NCBI GenBank assembly: GCA_022419385.1
Contig: JAJUBI010000002.1
Coordinates: 2,294,001-2,358,000, forward strand
Origin: Paraconiothyrium sp. Pb-2020
Taxonomy: Eukaryota; Ascomycota; Dothideomycetes; Pleosporales; Didymosphaeriaceae
Length of the DNA: 64,000 bases
Reading direction: 5' to 3'
The first letter of the stretch is position 1. Every line of letters begins with the position of its first letter. Under the pieces are notes generated by a model. It did no database searches and had not been told where the DNA came from. It saw nothing but the letters and a program-made list of their open reading frames with translations. This document shows positions 46,868-58,872 of this stretch, piece by piece. The translations under genes were made by a program, and so were the position numbers.

Positions 46868-48777
46868 CTAAACAGCACCTGCCATGGCTGGCCCGTGGCG
46901 TTGATCTAGGTGATCGTAGTCAAGTTCAAATTCTCGCTGCATGATGTTAGTGTCTGTTCACGCCATACAATTCGTGAAGAGCTCGCGCAAAGGTAGGACT
47001 TACCCGTTCCCTCCGCCAATTTGTAACATCGAAGAACAAGTACCATCCGCGCTCGACTTTCGGAGACAGTCGCACAGGTGCTGGTAGATCGGGATCCTTC
47101 ATCATCCATTGTTGGAGTTTGGTATGCCATCTCCAGTCGCGATTGTACAATTCGTTGGCAGCAATCTCCTGCATTATGTCGCGTGGGAATTGATAAAATA
47201 TGGCAAGGAGTGTCTCCGCGGAGAAGCTGGTGACCTTAGTATGCAGCGGCGGTACGTTTGTCACAGTGTAGGCTGCAGGAAGCTTGAAGTCAGGCGGTAT
47301 TACAGGCTTGGCGTTAGATTCCACAAACGGTGAGCCAAATGTAGGGTGCAAGGGAGAATTACTACAACGTTAGCAAAGCAAAATGCGAAGAAGTGAGTAT
47401 CTTACTCCGGACGGCTAAGGTCAAGCCCTAATACTGTAAGGTCTTGACCGACCGCAAGCGAAGAGTAATCGGGGCTATCCATGGGTATCATAGATAGTAA
47501 CCCAGGAAGAGTATACCGCTCCGCCTCCGTCATGTCCGCCAGCTTCTTGTGCGATGCTTGAGCGTTCGGAGAACTCACAGTGTCAGAGCCAAATGCCGAC
47601 TCAAATTGACTCTGCTGCGGCCGTTGTCCTACTGGTGGGAGATTCTGCGGTGTGGAGCCCATGAAAGACATGCTTTGTATGTCTCCTAACGCATGTCCAG
47701 CGCGTTGGTTGCTCTATCAAAGCTATCAGTTGTGGCTTCCGAGAGTCACCATGTTGACTTACTTCTGAATGGCCCGGGGTCCCGCCACTACCGCGCATGT
47801 TGTCAAAGGGTGATCGAGATGCTAGAGACTTAATCAGCTGGTTCTCGCTGACCTAGGTTGCAGAAGGTACCTGTGGTAACGTTCAATCCTCTGCCTGCCA
47901 ATGTCGGGTTCATTGTCCGATCCTGCTGTGTATCGGTGGGACTTGAGAGCCCATTCCTTGTTTGCCCAAGCCCAGGAAACGCATTTGTATTCGCATTGCC
48001 ACCGTAAGCTGCAGCATTTTGTATCATACCGGTTCTCCGATCAGGTCCAACGTCAGCGCTACCTCCTAATGGCGGAAACTCGTCAATGTTGCCCGTTTGA
48101 GGTTGAGACGCGCCTGAGAGTTGTCCGACTCCTGACTGTCCTCCGAACCTGTAATCATCCCCAACCGCCAAGAACTGACCTTGGGCGGTGCCCACTCCCT
48201 CATCGTGCGCCTGATTTAGTTGTTGATTTGCAGGCTGACCGGCCTGGCCTTGTTGGACACCTTGCCCCTGCGGTCGCTGAATCGTAGAGTGCTGTTGTGT
48301 CGCACGTAGCGTTGGATTTGACCACATCTGCTGTGCAGACGTATTCTGTTGTGCTTGCGGCGCGCCCGATAATGAAGGAAACTCTCTGTCATCGCCAACG
48401 TTTAGCTGGAAGTCCTCTTTCAATTGGACTTGACAAGGGATGGTCCTGCGACAACGCGCGTTTCTTTTGGTGTTGCGTGGCCTCATAGATAATAGACTTA
48501 CTCAAGATTCAGAGGTGTATGGGGCTGAGAGCTGCCGATTGTTTGTGCGAAGCTCGACAGTCCACCACCGTTTGCTCGCGATTGCGCAGTGGAGAGACCA
48601 GGAGCCGCGCCCATAGGTCCGCCAAAAGCCCATTGTGAGCCGCTGCCTAACACACACAATGCGGTCAGCCATAGTCCCGGTTATCGACATGCGCGCAGGC
48701 TCACCCAGCTTTCCATTTTGTAACCTGTTGCCGCCTAACGGGCCACCGCGGGTGGTGTTCTGCTGGTTCTGAAACAT
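46868..48777 (-). CDS. NOT2: CCR4-NOT complex subunit Not2
   Basis: A subunit of the CCR4-NOT deadenylation and transcription complex. Exons are 48777-48705, 48646-48502, 48445-47871, 47821-47763, 47713-47406, 47361-47004 and 46936-46868; 528 aa from the first Met in the most 5' assigned exon. The N-terminal two thirds are Gln/Gly/Ser-rich and include NVGDDREFPSLSG and IDEFPPLGG. The C-terminal NOT2/3/5 box has LTVLGLDLSRPD, LHPTFGSPF, FSAETLLAIFYQFPRDIMQEIAANELYNRDWRWH, ERGWYLFFDVTNWRRER and the last-exon REFELDYDHLD. A further 5' exon is likely: sequence just upstream reads PGGQTLRNIPTG in frame, and a Met-Asn-Arg-Pro-Gly start lies at 49108, but I could not fix that join. Confidence 0.9.
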
Positions 48778-50748
48778 GCCCGTAGGAATATTGCGTAATG
48801 TTTGGCCTCCCGGTGCTATACGGCACTATCAGCGAAAGGAACTCTCGGTCGAGTGCGTACGTAGCGAAGGCGTGGATAGAGACAGGCGTGTGTACAAGGG
48901 TCGGAGTTTGCGCTGTTCCTGGCCGAGCTTCAGGTGGCACTCTGCCTTGGCGTCTTGTCGGTTCCAGAAACGCAGCTGCAGTGTGCAAACAGTCAAGGAC
49001 GGGGGTGGAGGACGGGAGTAAAGGCACGTATGCGCAAGGCGGCGGGCGTACAGCAGGACGGGTGCGTGCTCAAACGAATTCGTGGAGGAACAGACCTGGT
49101 CGATTCATAGCGCGCTGCGACTTGTCCAGGCTCTTGTTTTGGCTTTGCGATTCGGTGTTGTTGTCGATCCTGGTTGGTGTATGCAATTGCGCTCTGGCAG
49201 CTGTATTCGCGGTGTCGCAGCTGCAGCAAAGCCTTGGCTTTGGGGATCGGAGAGGCCTCGCCTAATTAGCTCCTTCTGTATTGGACTGAAGCTGGGAAGG
49301 AACGGGTGGATCCCGACATTGATGCCCCAACATGAAGCTTGCGAGCTTCACATGTCGACTTGATTACCTAGTGTTTTGGAGCTGAGCTTAGAGAGGGGGT
49401 CGTTCTTCGGAGTCTCGAGCGTGAAAGGATCATCTGCGACGAGAACTGGCTGCACGCACATGCCCACGCAAGCTGTTCTAGCTGGAGAGATGCATGCCAC
49501 GTGCAAGGTCATTGCCCAGGTCTACGCCATGCATGTACTATTCGCCTGACTGAAAGAGCGCACTGAGGAGAGGAATGAGATAGACGCACGCCGCATCTTA
49601 GTGGGCTGTAGCTTCATTCCGCTCCCGTTCACCGGCAACGCATTTTGGCTCTGTGATACATGCTCAGGTCTTAGAAAACCCCCGAGGCCGAGGCTTTATC
49701 GCCTTGCCCACCGACATACTACCAGCTACATCTGCCAGGGAGCACACAAAGGATAGAAACCTAAACTAACCCGAGCCGAAAACCACAGCTTTCCCCTCGG
49801 GCGCCACAAGGTTGGTGGAAGCCAGCATGGGACGTCCAGGACCTCGGGAGTCGCTGAATCACGTGCCCATCCCTTGCGGACCTGTGGACTTACCCCGGAT
49901 CCAAAGCCAGGCTTCGAAGATGCCGTCTGGCTGCTACGTCAATATCATAGTCGAGAGCCGCATCACGAAAAGAGCCTCACCGATTATGGACTCCGGTTAG
50001 ACATCCGATAGCATACCTGGCAGTGCAAAACGCTTGGCCAGGGTTGAAACCACTCTACGACCAAGATTTCGACTCATAATGATCTGCCTACAGAGCTAGC
50101 CCGGTTTCGTGCAAGGCCGCATCGGGTCGACGCTTCCTTTTATCCCATGTGGGTTAGCATCACTTCTGACGAGAGATGAGTCACGAGCGACCAATCAGAG
50201 CGAAATGGCCGTGCTGCAGTGGAAGGGCGGAGCGCTGGAGTTTTGAGTGCTTGGGAGTGTCGAAGCCGGTGGTTGAGGCTAGGAGACGAGACAGAATGTA
50301 GCGAGTTGACCGCGATTGAAGCTCCGTGAAAATGAGACTTTTGTTCTCCTGGCGGGCAGACGAGCACAACCTCACTGACATCCGGTAACCGTCCAACCTC
50401 AGCAAGCGGCAGCACGAGAGATGAGGGGAACTGTCCCGCCCTCATCTCGACTCATCGTGATAGAGAGTGAGCAGATGTGCTCTTCGCGTGGATATAAGAC
50501 TCGTAGAATAGATATGCCATAGAATCCAAACATCAACTACACTACCGTGACCGTATCAACGTGAGTGATTCTACTATTTCCCCTTCTCGAAGCCATGGAG
50601 ATTGAAAAACATTTTTTTGCCGATACGAGCGGTTTGAACAAACACGCCTTGATTGAGCTTTCCGACATCGTCTGAGAACATGGCCGGCTTCGACTGGATA
50701 TGAAAGAAGAAACGAAACAGAAGAGAGTAGCTGACGCCGATAGGTTGA
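48778..50748. other. 2-kb spacer, probable NOT2 5' exon and promoter
   Basis: 48778-49108 probably holds the NOT2 first exon (MNRPG at 49108-49094) and intron. From 49110 to 50748 no gene was recognised, although short ORFs are frequent on both strands. A Gcn4-type TGAGTCA is at 50177-50183, with no gene clearly placed to use it. Confidence 0.4.
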
Positions 50749-51650
50749 CTACTTCGCAGCAAGCATGGCGCGGAGAGTCTCGACCTCGCCCTCTAGCCTG
50801 GCACATCGGACCTTGAGAGCATCGCGCTCGGTTTGCGTGTCTTTGAGCTGGGACTCCAGCGTGTTCATTTGATCAACACGCTTCTGTCGATAGCGACGAG
50901 CGGCCATGGTGTTAGCTTTTCGCTTTTCAACGCGCGCTGAGTCGGCAAGAGGGCTAGGAACTTTGGAAATGGGCAATTTAATGGAGCTTGTCTCTGGCGA
51001 CGATGAAATCCGATGGTACGCATTTGACGAAGCGGAAGAACCGGAATTCGAGAGACCTGGACAGGTAAGAAGAAGTTCGTGCGAAAATTGTAGCTAGACA
51101 TACCTTTCTCCATGGACTGTGATGTGTGTGTGTTATGGATAGTAGTGTCCGGAACAGATGGCATGGTTAAAACACCCAGTCCGCCGGGAGACATCAGAGG
51201 GTAAGTCGAAAAGTCATCGCAGGAGTACGTGACAGAGGCAGGTTGCAAGGAAAAGGCGCTCCAATCGGAAGTATCATAAATCGAGTGAGGTTGGGTAGTA
51301 ATAAGAAGGTCGCCAGCCAACGCAGGTAGGGAAGTAGAAGAGGATGGAAACGGAACAGAGCTAACCCCGGAGGAGTCGTACGAAGGCGAATATGACGATA
51401 GTTGGTCCCAGCCACATCTAACAGCTGTGCCATGGAGGCCTGAGACTGCCCCCGAATTGTCGTGGAGAGCACCAGAGGAGACCCCGCTGGCTTGGGAATG
51501 GCATGAAGTTTGAGATTGTTCGCTGCATTCTGGGATGTTGTGTTGCGGGTCCTGATACCCGCTTGGAAAATCTAGGAACTCGTCAAATAGAATTTGTTCA
51601 GCAAAAAGCCCCCTCGCACGTGGGTGAAGAGGGCGGTCGGTGGATGAAGG
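50749..51650 (-). CDS. bZIP transcription factor (Gcn4-like basic region), 5' end unresolved
   Basis: The C-terminus is a bZIP domain: basic region VEKRKANTMAARRYRQKRV, then a leucine zipper starting LESQLKDTQTERDALKVR and ending in RAMLAAK at the stop (50749). A 47-bp intron (51103-51057) separates it from a long upstream exon. That exon has acidic-aromatic activation-like sequence: EQILFDEFLDFPSGYQDP near 51590 and DTSDWSAFSLQPAS near 51250. The frame is open back to 51650, where a TGA stops it, but it has no ATG in front of the activation motifs. A first coding exon further upstream is therefore likely, which I could not define. The basic region places it near fungal Gcn4/CpcA-like factors; amino-acid control is a guess. 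Confidence 0.78.
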
Positions 51651-51839
51651 TCAGAAGCGGAAGACGGCGCGAGGCCCTTTATGCTTCAGCCGAAGGGCTG
51701 ATCACGTGCGAAGTGAGACGCCCGCCGAGCGGGAACGAGGTCAGCCCCTTGTCTAGCGCGGAAGGTCCCCAGCGGACCTTTAACTTTTGTGTGCAGCAGC
51801 CCAGCACAGCCTGCCATCAGCTGCACTCAGCCCTGGACA

Positions 51840-52791
51840 ATGGCCATGCCGACATCACGAATTCTGCGGCCGTCGCTGCCGTCTGCGCCCTGCGACACCG
51901 CTCTTTCGCTCTTTGTGTCCCCGGCGCAATGCACGCGCCGCGCACCCCTAGCACGCTTCTCGACGTCTCCGTCATTATGGAAAGGTCCGGGACGAGGAGA
52001 TAACAACAAGAATCGAGGCGTGTCAGGTGTGCGACACACGGGATTGCGGCCGAGGCAAACACTCTCCGTCAAGAGGAAGGACTACGAGAACCAGAAACTG
52101 CCCACGCCAGCGCAGCCGACCTCACAAATCAACGGCGACCCGGACCATGGTCTCTACGATTTCTTCAAAGACAAGAAACTATTGTTAACCCCGGTGGAAG
52201 AGGGCCGACATGGTGCGTCCGTCGTAGCAGCAAGTCCAGACGGTCAGGAAGCGGGCTGACGATATCTCAGGGCGAGCATGGACTGTCAACGAATTGCGAA
52301 ACCGTGACTGGGAAACTCTGCAGCAGCTATGGTGGGTGTGCGTTAAGGAGCGAAATCGTCTCGCCACGGCGCACTACGAACACAAGAGACAGGGCGCCGG
52401 TTACGGCCAGTCTGAGATGGAGCAGCGGGATGAAACGATACAGCAGACGATGAAAGCCATTCTTGACACTCTTGCAGAGCGGAACAACGCCTACGAAGAG
52501 GCGTACAAGCTGGCGAAACACGATCCCACCATTGACCTTCGCCGTACTGGGCACCAGTACCAGGAGTCCTCATACGATGCAGAGGTATGTCTGCGTCTCA
52601 TTTTTCCCTGACAGTCATGTTAATGACCGCAGGACATGTACCAAGAAGACACCTTGAACGACGCAGTCGGTGTGGTGCCGAAAGAGGCGTCGGAACGACA
52701 GCCTCCGATATCAGTCTCGCAGCCCTCGACCGAACCCTCATCAGACGCATATCCGTCGAAAGAGCTGTCTAAGCAGCCAAATGCACCATGA
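51840..52791 (+). CDS. Mitochondrial large-subunit ribosomal protein uL29m (MRP-L47 family)
   Basis: A mitochondrial ribosome component, 281 aa. Exons are 51840-52212, 52271-52584 and 52633-52791. The N-terminus MAMPTSRILRPSLPSAP...RAPLARFSTS is a typical presequence with an Arg-Phe-Ser processing context. The core reads DHGLYDFFKDKKLLLTPVEE, then GRAWTVNELRNRDWETLQQLWWVCVKERNRLATA, the MRP-L47/uL29 hallmark, and MKAILDTLAERNNAYEEA. The C-terminal exon is Ser/Pro-rich and poorly conserved. The second Met (51846) is an alternative start. The gene is divergent from the bZIP gene. Confidence 0.92.
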
Positions 52792-53272
52792 TAATACGCG
52801 ACCAACAAGAATTGTGATGCGGAGAGAATACGCTGTATGCAAGCTTTAGATCGTGCAGCGTCAAGTTAGGAGGCTGGATACTGTCTGCCTTTGCAATGCC
52901 TTCCCTTTGGGTGCGGTTCTGTAGACACCACTGTAGTATATGTGAAATACTTGTAAGCCTAGAGCGAGTATCTAGAGCTGTGCATTAGAGAATTGTACGA
53001 ACATCGATGCTGTTCACAAAGCAATCTGGTGAACCCACTGCTGGCTGCCGAAAGCGACGCGTTGAGAAAGCGCGTGGCGAGGTGGTCATAGAGGCACCTG
53101 CGCCGTTCGAGCGAATAGCGGTGCGAGTTCAGAGGAAGCTCCGACAAGCATCCAAAGCACCCCCACATTGCCCGCAACCCGCTCACCGCTCTGCCCGCAC
53201 CACAACAACTCTTCCTCTGCTCAACTTCCACTGCAAATATAATTCCACGCCTGATCACCTAGACTTCCCATC
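52792..53272. other. Intergenic, GDI promoter
   Basis: Spacer between two plus-strand genes. Short frames only. Confidence 0.45.
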
Positions 53273-55009
53273 ATGGATGAGATCGCGCCTGAGTACGATG
53301 TCCTGGTGTTGGGAACGGGTGCGTCTCTACCCCGCTAATGCCTCCAGAGATTAATGCTAACGCCTCTCAGGCCTGACTGAATGCGTTCTTTCAGGGTAAC
53401 ACAACCCTTCCTCCCGGCCCAGCCTATTCTGACTGTGCGTAGTGTTCTCAGCGTGCAGGGCAAGAAGGTGTTGCACATTGACCGCAACGACCATTACGGA
53501 GGGTACGTCATGCAGCGCCTCCCTACCTACATAGTAGAAATGCTAACATGTTGAAGCGAATCTGCGTCCCTGAACCTCGATGCGGTACGGACATCAAAGC
53601 AACGTATTATTCCTCACTGACTCCACCAGCTCTACAAGAAGTATGGTGTCACACCGAACGGGGACCTCAGTCACACGCGCCCCAACGACTGGAACATCGA
53701 TCTTGTCCCGAAGCTCCTCATGGCCAATGGCGAACTCACCAACATCCTCATTTCGACCGACGTTACAAAGTATCTTGAGTTCAAACAGATTGCGGGCAGC
53801 TTTGTACAGCAAGGCAAAGGTCCCAAGGCGACCGTGGCGAAGGTGCCCTCGACTCCCAAAGAGGCTCTTGCTTCATCGCTCATGGGTATTTTCGAGAAGC
53901 GCCGCGCCCGGTCATTCTTCGAATGGGTGGGAGACTACAAGCTGGACGATCCAGCGACCCATAAAGGTGAGCAGTCCCGCGAATGCAACATTCCCAACTA
54001 CTAAAGCTGGTTAGGCCTCGACATCCCCAACATCACGATGAAGGATGTTTATACTAAGTTCGGCCTTGAGGCTACGACTCAGGACTTCATCGGCCACGCG
54101 ATGGCGCTGTACACGACAGACGATTACATCAATGCAAGAGGCCGGGTCCACGAAACCGTGGAGCGCATTAAGCTATATGCCACATCGATGAGCAGGTACG
54201 GCAAGTCGCCATACATCTACCCGCTCTACGGTCTTGGAGAACTCCCTCAGGGCTTCGCTCGTCTCTCGGCTATCTACGGAGGAACATATATGCTCAACAC
54301 CGATGTCGACGAGTTCTTAGAGGAAGGGGGAAAGGTGGTCGGTATCAAGGCTACCATGAAGCATGACGATGGCCCAGGCATGAAGTTCGAGACCAGGGCT
54401 AAAAGGATCTTAGCCGACCCCTCGTACTTCCCTGGGAAGGTGCGGGTCACCGGGTACCTTATCAAGGCCATATACATCTTGAAACATCCTATCCCAAATA
54501 CTCAAGACTCCGACTCACTACAACTCATCATCCCGCAATCGCAGGTGGGCCGGAAAAATGGTAAGGCCAGACTCGTACGTCACGTTTCTGTAAAAAGCTC
54601 ACAATTGCAGACATCTACATCGCTGTCGTTGGGTCCGCCCACAATGTGTGCCCCAAGGGATACTACATCGCCATCGTCTCCACCATTGCCGAAAATGATG
54701 CCAACCCTCACGAAGAGTTAGCTCCCGGCGTTGAACGACTCGGAAGCAAGCCCTTGGAGACTTTCCAGGGTTCGCCCATTCCGCTCTATGAGCCTGTTGA
54801 GAGTGGTGAGAATGATAACGTTTTCATCTCAAAGAGCTACGATGCCACGAGTCACTTCGAGACCACCACAGGTACGTCTTCCCTTGAGGACCGATGACAT
54901 TAATCATTAACCTATCTCAGATGACATCAAAGACATTTACCAGCGCGTAGAAGGCAAGCCGCTTGTGGTTGCAGGTCTGCGGGAGGGGACTTTTAATGTG
55001 GAGCAGTAG
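53273..55009 (+). CDS. GDI1: Rab GDP-dissociation inhibitor
   Basis: Extracts and recycles prenylated Rab GTPases; 463 aa. Eight exons: 53273-53318, 53371-53395, 53443-53502, 53557-53584, 53630-53966, 54015-54560, 54611-54871 and 54921-55009. Two of them are only 25 and 28 nt, and all phases close. The dinucleotide-fold-like N-terminus is YDVLVLGTGLTECVLSG, followed by VLHIDRNDHYGGESASLN. Rab-binding and hydrophobic-pocket blocks include SFVQQGKGPKATVAKVPSTP, FFEWVGDYK, GHAMALYTTDDY and YGKSPYIYPLYGLGELPQGF. The C-terminus DIYQRVEGKPLVV is standard. A conserved, essential trafficking gene. Confidence 0.97.
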
Positions 55010-55610
55010 ATGTCTACAGGCAGTAATGACTGAACGAAGAGTTGATGTCGATTTAGTATATTGCGTGCGATTAATCGTCCGGCGAATTAGGATATAACCT
55101 TGATACATGTATATGTTCCCCTTTCCTGCTGTTTCGTCGTTCTGAGAGGCTCAAAGTAGTGCATCTGCGCGGACAACTTTCATTTACTCAGGCATTGATA
55201 CGGATTTGTTTGGCAGATACCGTAGCACAGTGCACTGGCCTACAACTCGTATGTAAAGCGAACTGAAGTACCTTTAGCCCTCTTGATGCTACAGTAATGA
55301 CTACCCGGCTGTTGTGACATAGCATTTCTTCCGCCTCTTTGTACAGCCTACTAGTATAATATCTGGAGAACGCACGCACACGTCAGATGAACTCATCGAA
55401 ATTTACTTGACAGCGTGCTACCGTACCACCCCTCACCTTCGCAGTAAAAATGGTCTAGCCTGAAAGGGAATCTTCAGGGAATGTTTCTGGAAGCGCTTGG
55501 CAGGAGCGCCTTCCACGTCGCGTACTCCTCCTCCAGGGTGCTCAAAACTACGACACCAACCCTGCTCCGCTGTCTTTTTCGTAGACGTTCGCTGCTTGTT
55601 GTCGTCCATC
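55010..55610. other. Intergenic, MCD4 promoter
   Basis: No supported gene between GDI1 and MCD4. Confidence 0.5.
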
Positions 55611-58600
55611 ATGGCACAGGTCGGTCGCTACCGCTTCCTTACGATCGCGGTGGTTTTTCACTTGGTCTACATTTACAGGTTCGTTCCGAAAAGCTCGGAA
55701 GCAATTCACGCCAACGTGTCCATAGCATCTTCTCGATTTACTTTGTGAGCCCGGTCGTTCATGGCATGCGAGAGCACCGTCTCGAGAACAAGGAAGCGCC
55801 TGCAAAGAGATTGGTCTTGTTCGTTGGTTCGTCGATAGCTAGGTTCGTGGATTGGCGGTGCTTTTGCTGACCGGAACTGTAGGAGACGGTCTCCGTGCGG
55901 ACAAGGCATTCCAATCCTTTCCCGACCCAGATCCTGCGAATAGAGATTCAGAAGAAGCACGAAAACCCCGCCGACTTGCGCCGTTCCTCCGCTCCCGCGT
56001 CCTCGAACATGGCACGTTTGGCGTATCTCACACACGAGTTCCAACCGAATCCCGACCAGGCCATGTTGCGTTGATCGCCGGACTGTACGAGGACGTTTCT
56101 GCGGTTACAACCGGCTGGAAGCTGAACCCTGTGCACTTCGACAGCGTGTTCAACCGCAGCAGACATACTTGGAGTTGGGGGAGCCCGGATATACTTCCCA
56201 TGTTCGAAAAAGGGGCCATAACTGGAAGAGTCTACGTGGACACTTATGATGCTGAAGCGGAGGACAATTCGAAAGATGCTTGGGTGTTGGACACGTGGGT
56301 ATTCGACAAGGTTAAGACCATGTTCGCAGAAGCAAAGACGAATGCGACGTTGGACGCGGACTTGCGCAAGGACAAGAATGTCTTTTTCATGCACTTGCTT
56401 GGGCTAGATACCACAGGACACTCGCATCGCCCATATTCGTGGCAATACCTACACAACATTCAGATCGTAGACCAGGGTGTTCGCGAGATGACTGAGCTCA
56501 TTGAAGAATTCTACAACGATGGAAAGACTGCGTTTGTCTTCACAGCAGATCATGGGATGAGCGATTGGGGGAGTCATGGAGACGGACATCCGGACAACAC
56601 TCGCACGCCATTAATCGCTTGGGGTTCTGGAGTCTCAACGCCCGTCGTCAATAAGTCTGGCATTGCCCGTGGGCACGAAGACGGTTTCTCTTCCGATTGG
56701 GGACTTGACCATATCCAGCGACATGATGTCGCACAGGCTGATATCGCTGCTCTCATGGCGTATCTGGTTGGTCTGGCGTTTCCAACAAACTCTGTCGGAG
56801 AGCTACCACTTTCGTACCTGGACACGGACCTCAAAACCAAGGCCGAGGCTCTCCTTGTCAATGCGCAAGAGATCTTAGAGATGTACCACGTGAAAGAGGA
56901 CCTGAAGAGGTCTAATGAGCTGCGGTACAAACCTTTTTCTGGCCTAGGTGACGAGACCCATTCCGTTGAGTATCGCGTTTCCCAGATTCAGAGAGCCATC
57001 GACGAGGGTGATGCGGACAACGCTATCCGACAAAGCCAAGAACTCATCCAACTGGGACTGCAAGGGCTACGATACCTTCAAACTTACGACTGGCTGTTCC
57101 TTCGAACTTTAATTACTCTTGGTTACCTTGGGTGGATCGCATATGCGCTCACAACCGTCATCGACCTTCATGTTCTTCACGGAAACTCCGAGACGGTTCG
57201 CACTCTACCTAGCAAAATCGCTTTCTCATCCATACTAGTGCTACTGTACTCTGTGCTGTTTAAGCAACAGTCACCTTGGATTTATTATGCTTACGCCTTC
57301 TTTCCAGTTCTATTCTGGGAAGAAGTCTGGGCTCGTCTTCCGGCAATCAAGCAGGGTGGTAAAGTGCTTTTTGCTAACGTAAACTCGGCCACAGACATCT
57401 TAAGGCTATTACTTTCCACAGTCGGCTTTTTCGGCCTTCTAGTCGCTCTCGTAAGACCATACTTACCACCATTCATAGCTTGCAACTAATGTAAGCATAG
57501 GGGGAAAGCTATTTCAGCCGAGAGATTTACACCATATGCTATCTATTGGCGACATCCTGGCCCATGTTCTATGGTGAGAGTTTTATGAAGACAAATTATG
57601 GTGCTGTCTTCTCCTGGGTGGTATCTTGCATGTTGATGAGCACTTTCACCTTGCTCCCAGCGAACAAAGCGGAAAATTTGAGCAACATGTAAGGCTGAAA
57701 CCAGCTTCCGGGACGAGGTGCTGATATTGGTAACAGTATGTATGGAGGTGCCCTCATGTTTACAGTGGGCGTACTCTACATGGCTTTCAAAGCGCTCAGT
57801 GACATCTTAGCGACCGATTCTGAACGAGCCAGCGCAAAGAGGGATGTCGTGTCCACGGTCATTTTCGGAGCCCAGACAGGACTAGTCGCTCTTGCGATGA
57901 TCATCACTAGATCTAGCGTCATCACGTTACGGGCTCGAGAAGGGCTTGGATCTGGTAACCTATATGTAGGATGGTTCACACTTTGTAGGCGTTCTCCACT
58001 TTCATTATTTGGCCTGACTGACGGTTGTAGTGGCTTCACTAGCTCTTCCATCAGCGTATCCTCGGCACGCCAATCAACACTACCTTCAGAGGTTGGTTGT
58101 CATATTCCTTCAATTCTCGCCTACTTTCATCATCCTCACCATCTCGTACGAAGGCCTCTTCTACTTCTCATTTTCTCTGTGTCTCTTCAGCTGGATGCGG
58201 TTAGAGCACAAAGTCTACCTACACACAATCAACACTCCAAATAAGACTGCGATAGCAGCGAGTTCATTGAAGCCATCCGTAGCGGCGGCGACAGACCGGC
58301 TTGCGGCGCCGAAGACAGGCGATTATCGATCGCTGACGCTAGCGGATGCCCGAATCGCCCTGTTCTTCTTTTTCTTTATCCAATCTGCCTTCTTCAGTGC
58401 AAGCAACATTGCATCCGTCTCATCCTTTTCCTTGGACGCTGTATATCGCCTCGTCCCCATCTTTGATCCCTTTTCTCAAGGTGCACTCCTCATTCTCAAG
58501 CTCATGGTCCCATTCGCCGCTCTGAGTGCTACCTTCGGTCTCCTGAATCACAGACTTGGCGTTGCGCCCTCGGCGCTATTTATGGTCGTTATGGCTGTGA

Positions 58601-58872
58601 GCGACGTTATGACACTTTCTTTTTTCTACAAGGTCAAAGATGAGGGCAGTTGGTTAGATATCGGTACTACGATTAGCCATTTCGTGATTGCGAGTCTGCT
58701 AGGTGTGTTCGTGGCTGGGTTGGAATTGGTCAGTGAGGGTATCATTGGGGGTGTAAGATTCGAGGATGATCAAAAGAAAGGCCATGCCAATGGTCATGTC
58801 AATGGTCATGCCAATGTTAAGGCGAAGGTACAGCATTCGTACGCAAAGAAGGATGCTCCAAAACAGACGTAG
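55611..58872 (+). CDS. MCD4: GPI ethanolamine phosphate transferase 1 (Mcd4/PIG-N)
   Basis: An ER membrane enzyme that adds ethanolamine phosphate to the first mannose of GPI anchors; 1004 aa. Exons are 55611-55678, 55726-55826, 55883-57450, 57501-57688, 57737-57984 and 58031-58872. An N-terminal signal anchor (LTIAVVFHLVYIYSIF) precedes the alkaline-phosphatase-like lumenal domain: GDGLRADK, HTRVPTESRPGHVALIAGLYED, FFMHLLGLDTTGHSHRPYS and TADHGMSDWGSHGDG. A multi-pass C-terminal region follows from about residue 480. The 50-bp intron at 57451 has an ACTAAT branch-like site and is required, because the unspliced frame stops at 57489. The C-terminal tail has an unusual short HANGHVNGHANV repeat. 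Confidence 0.95.
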
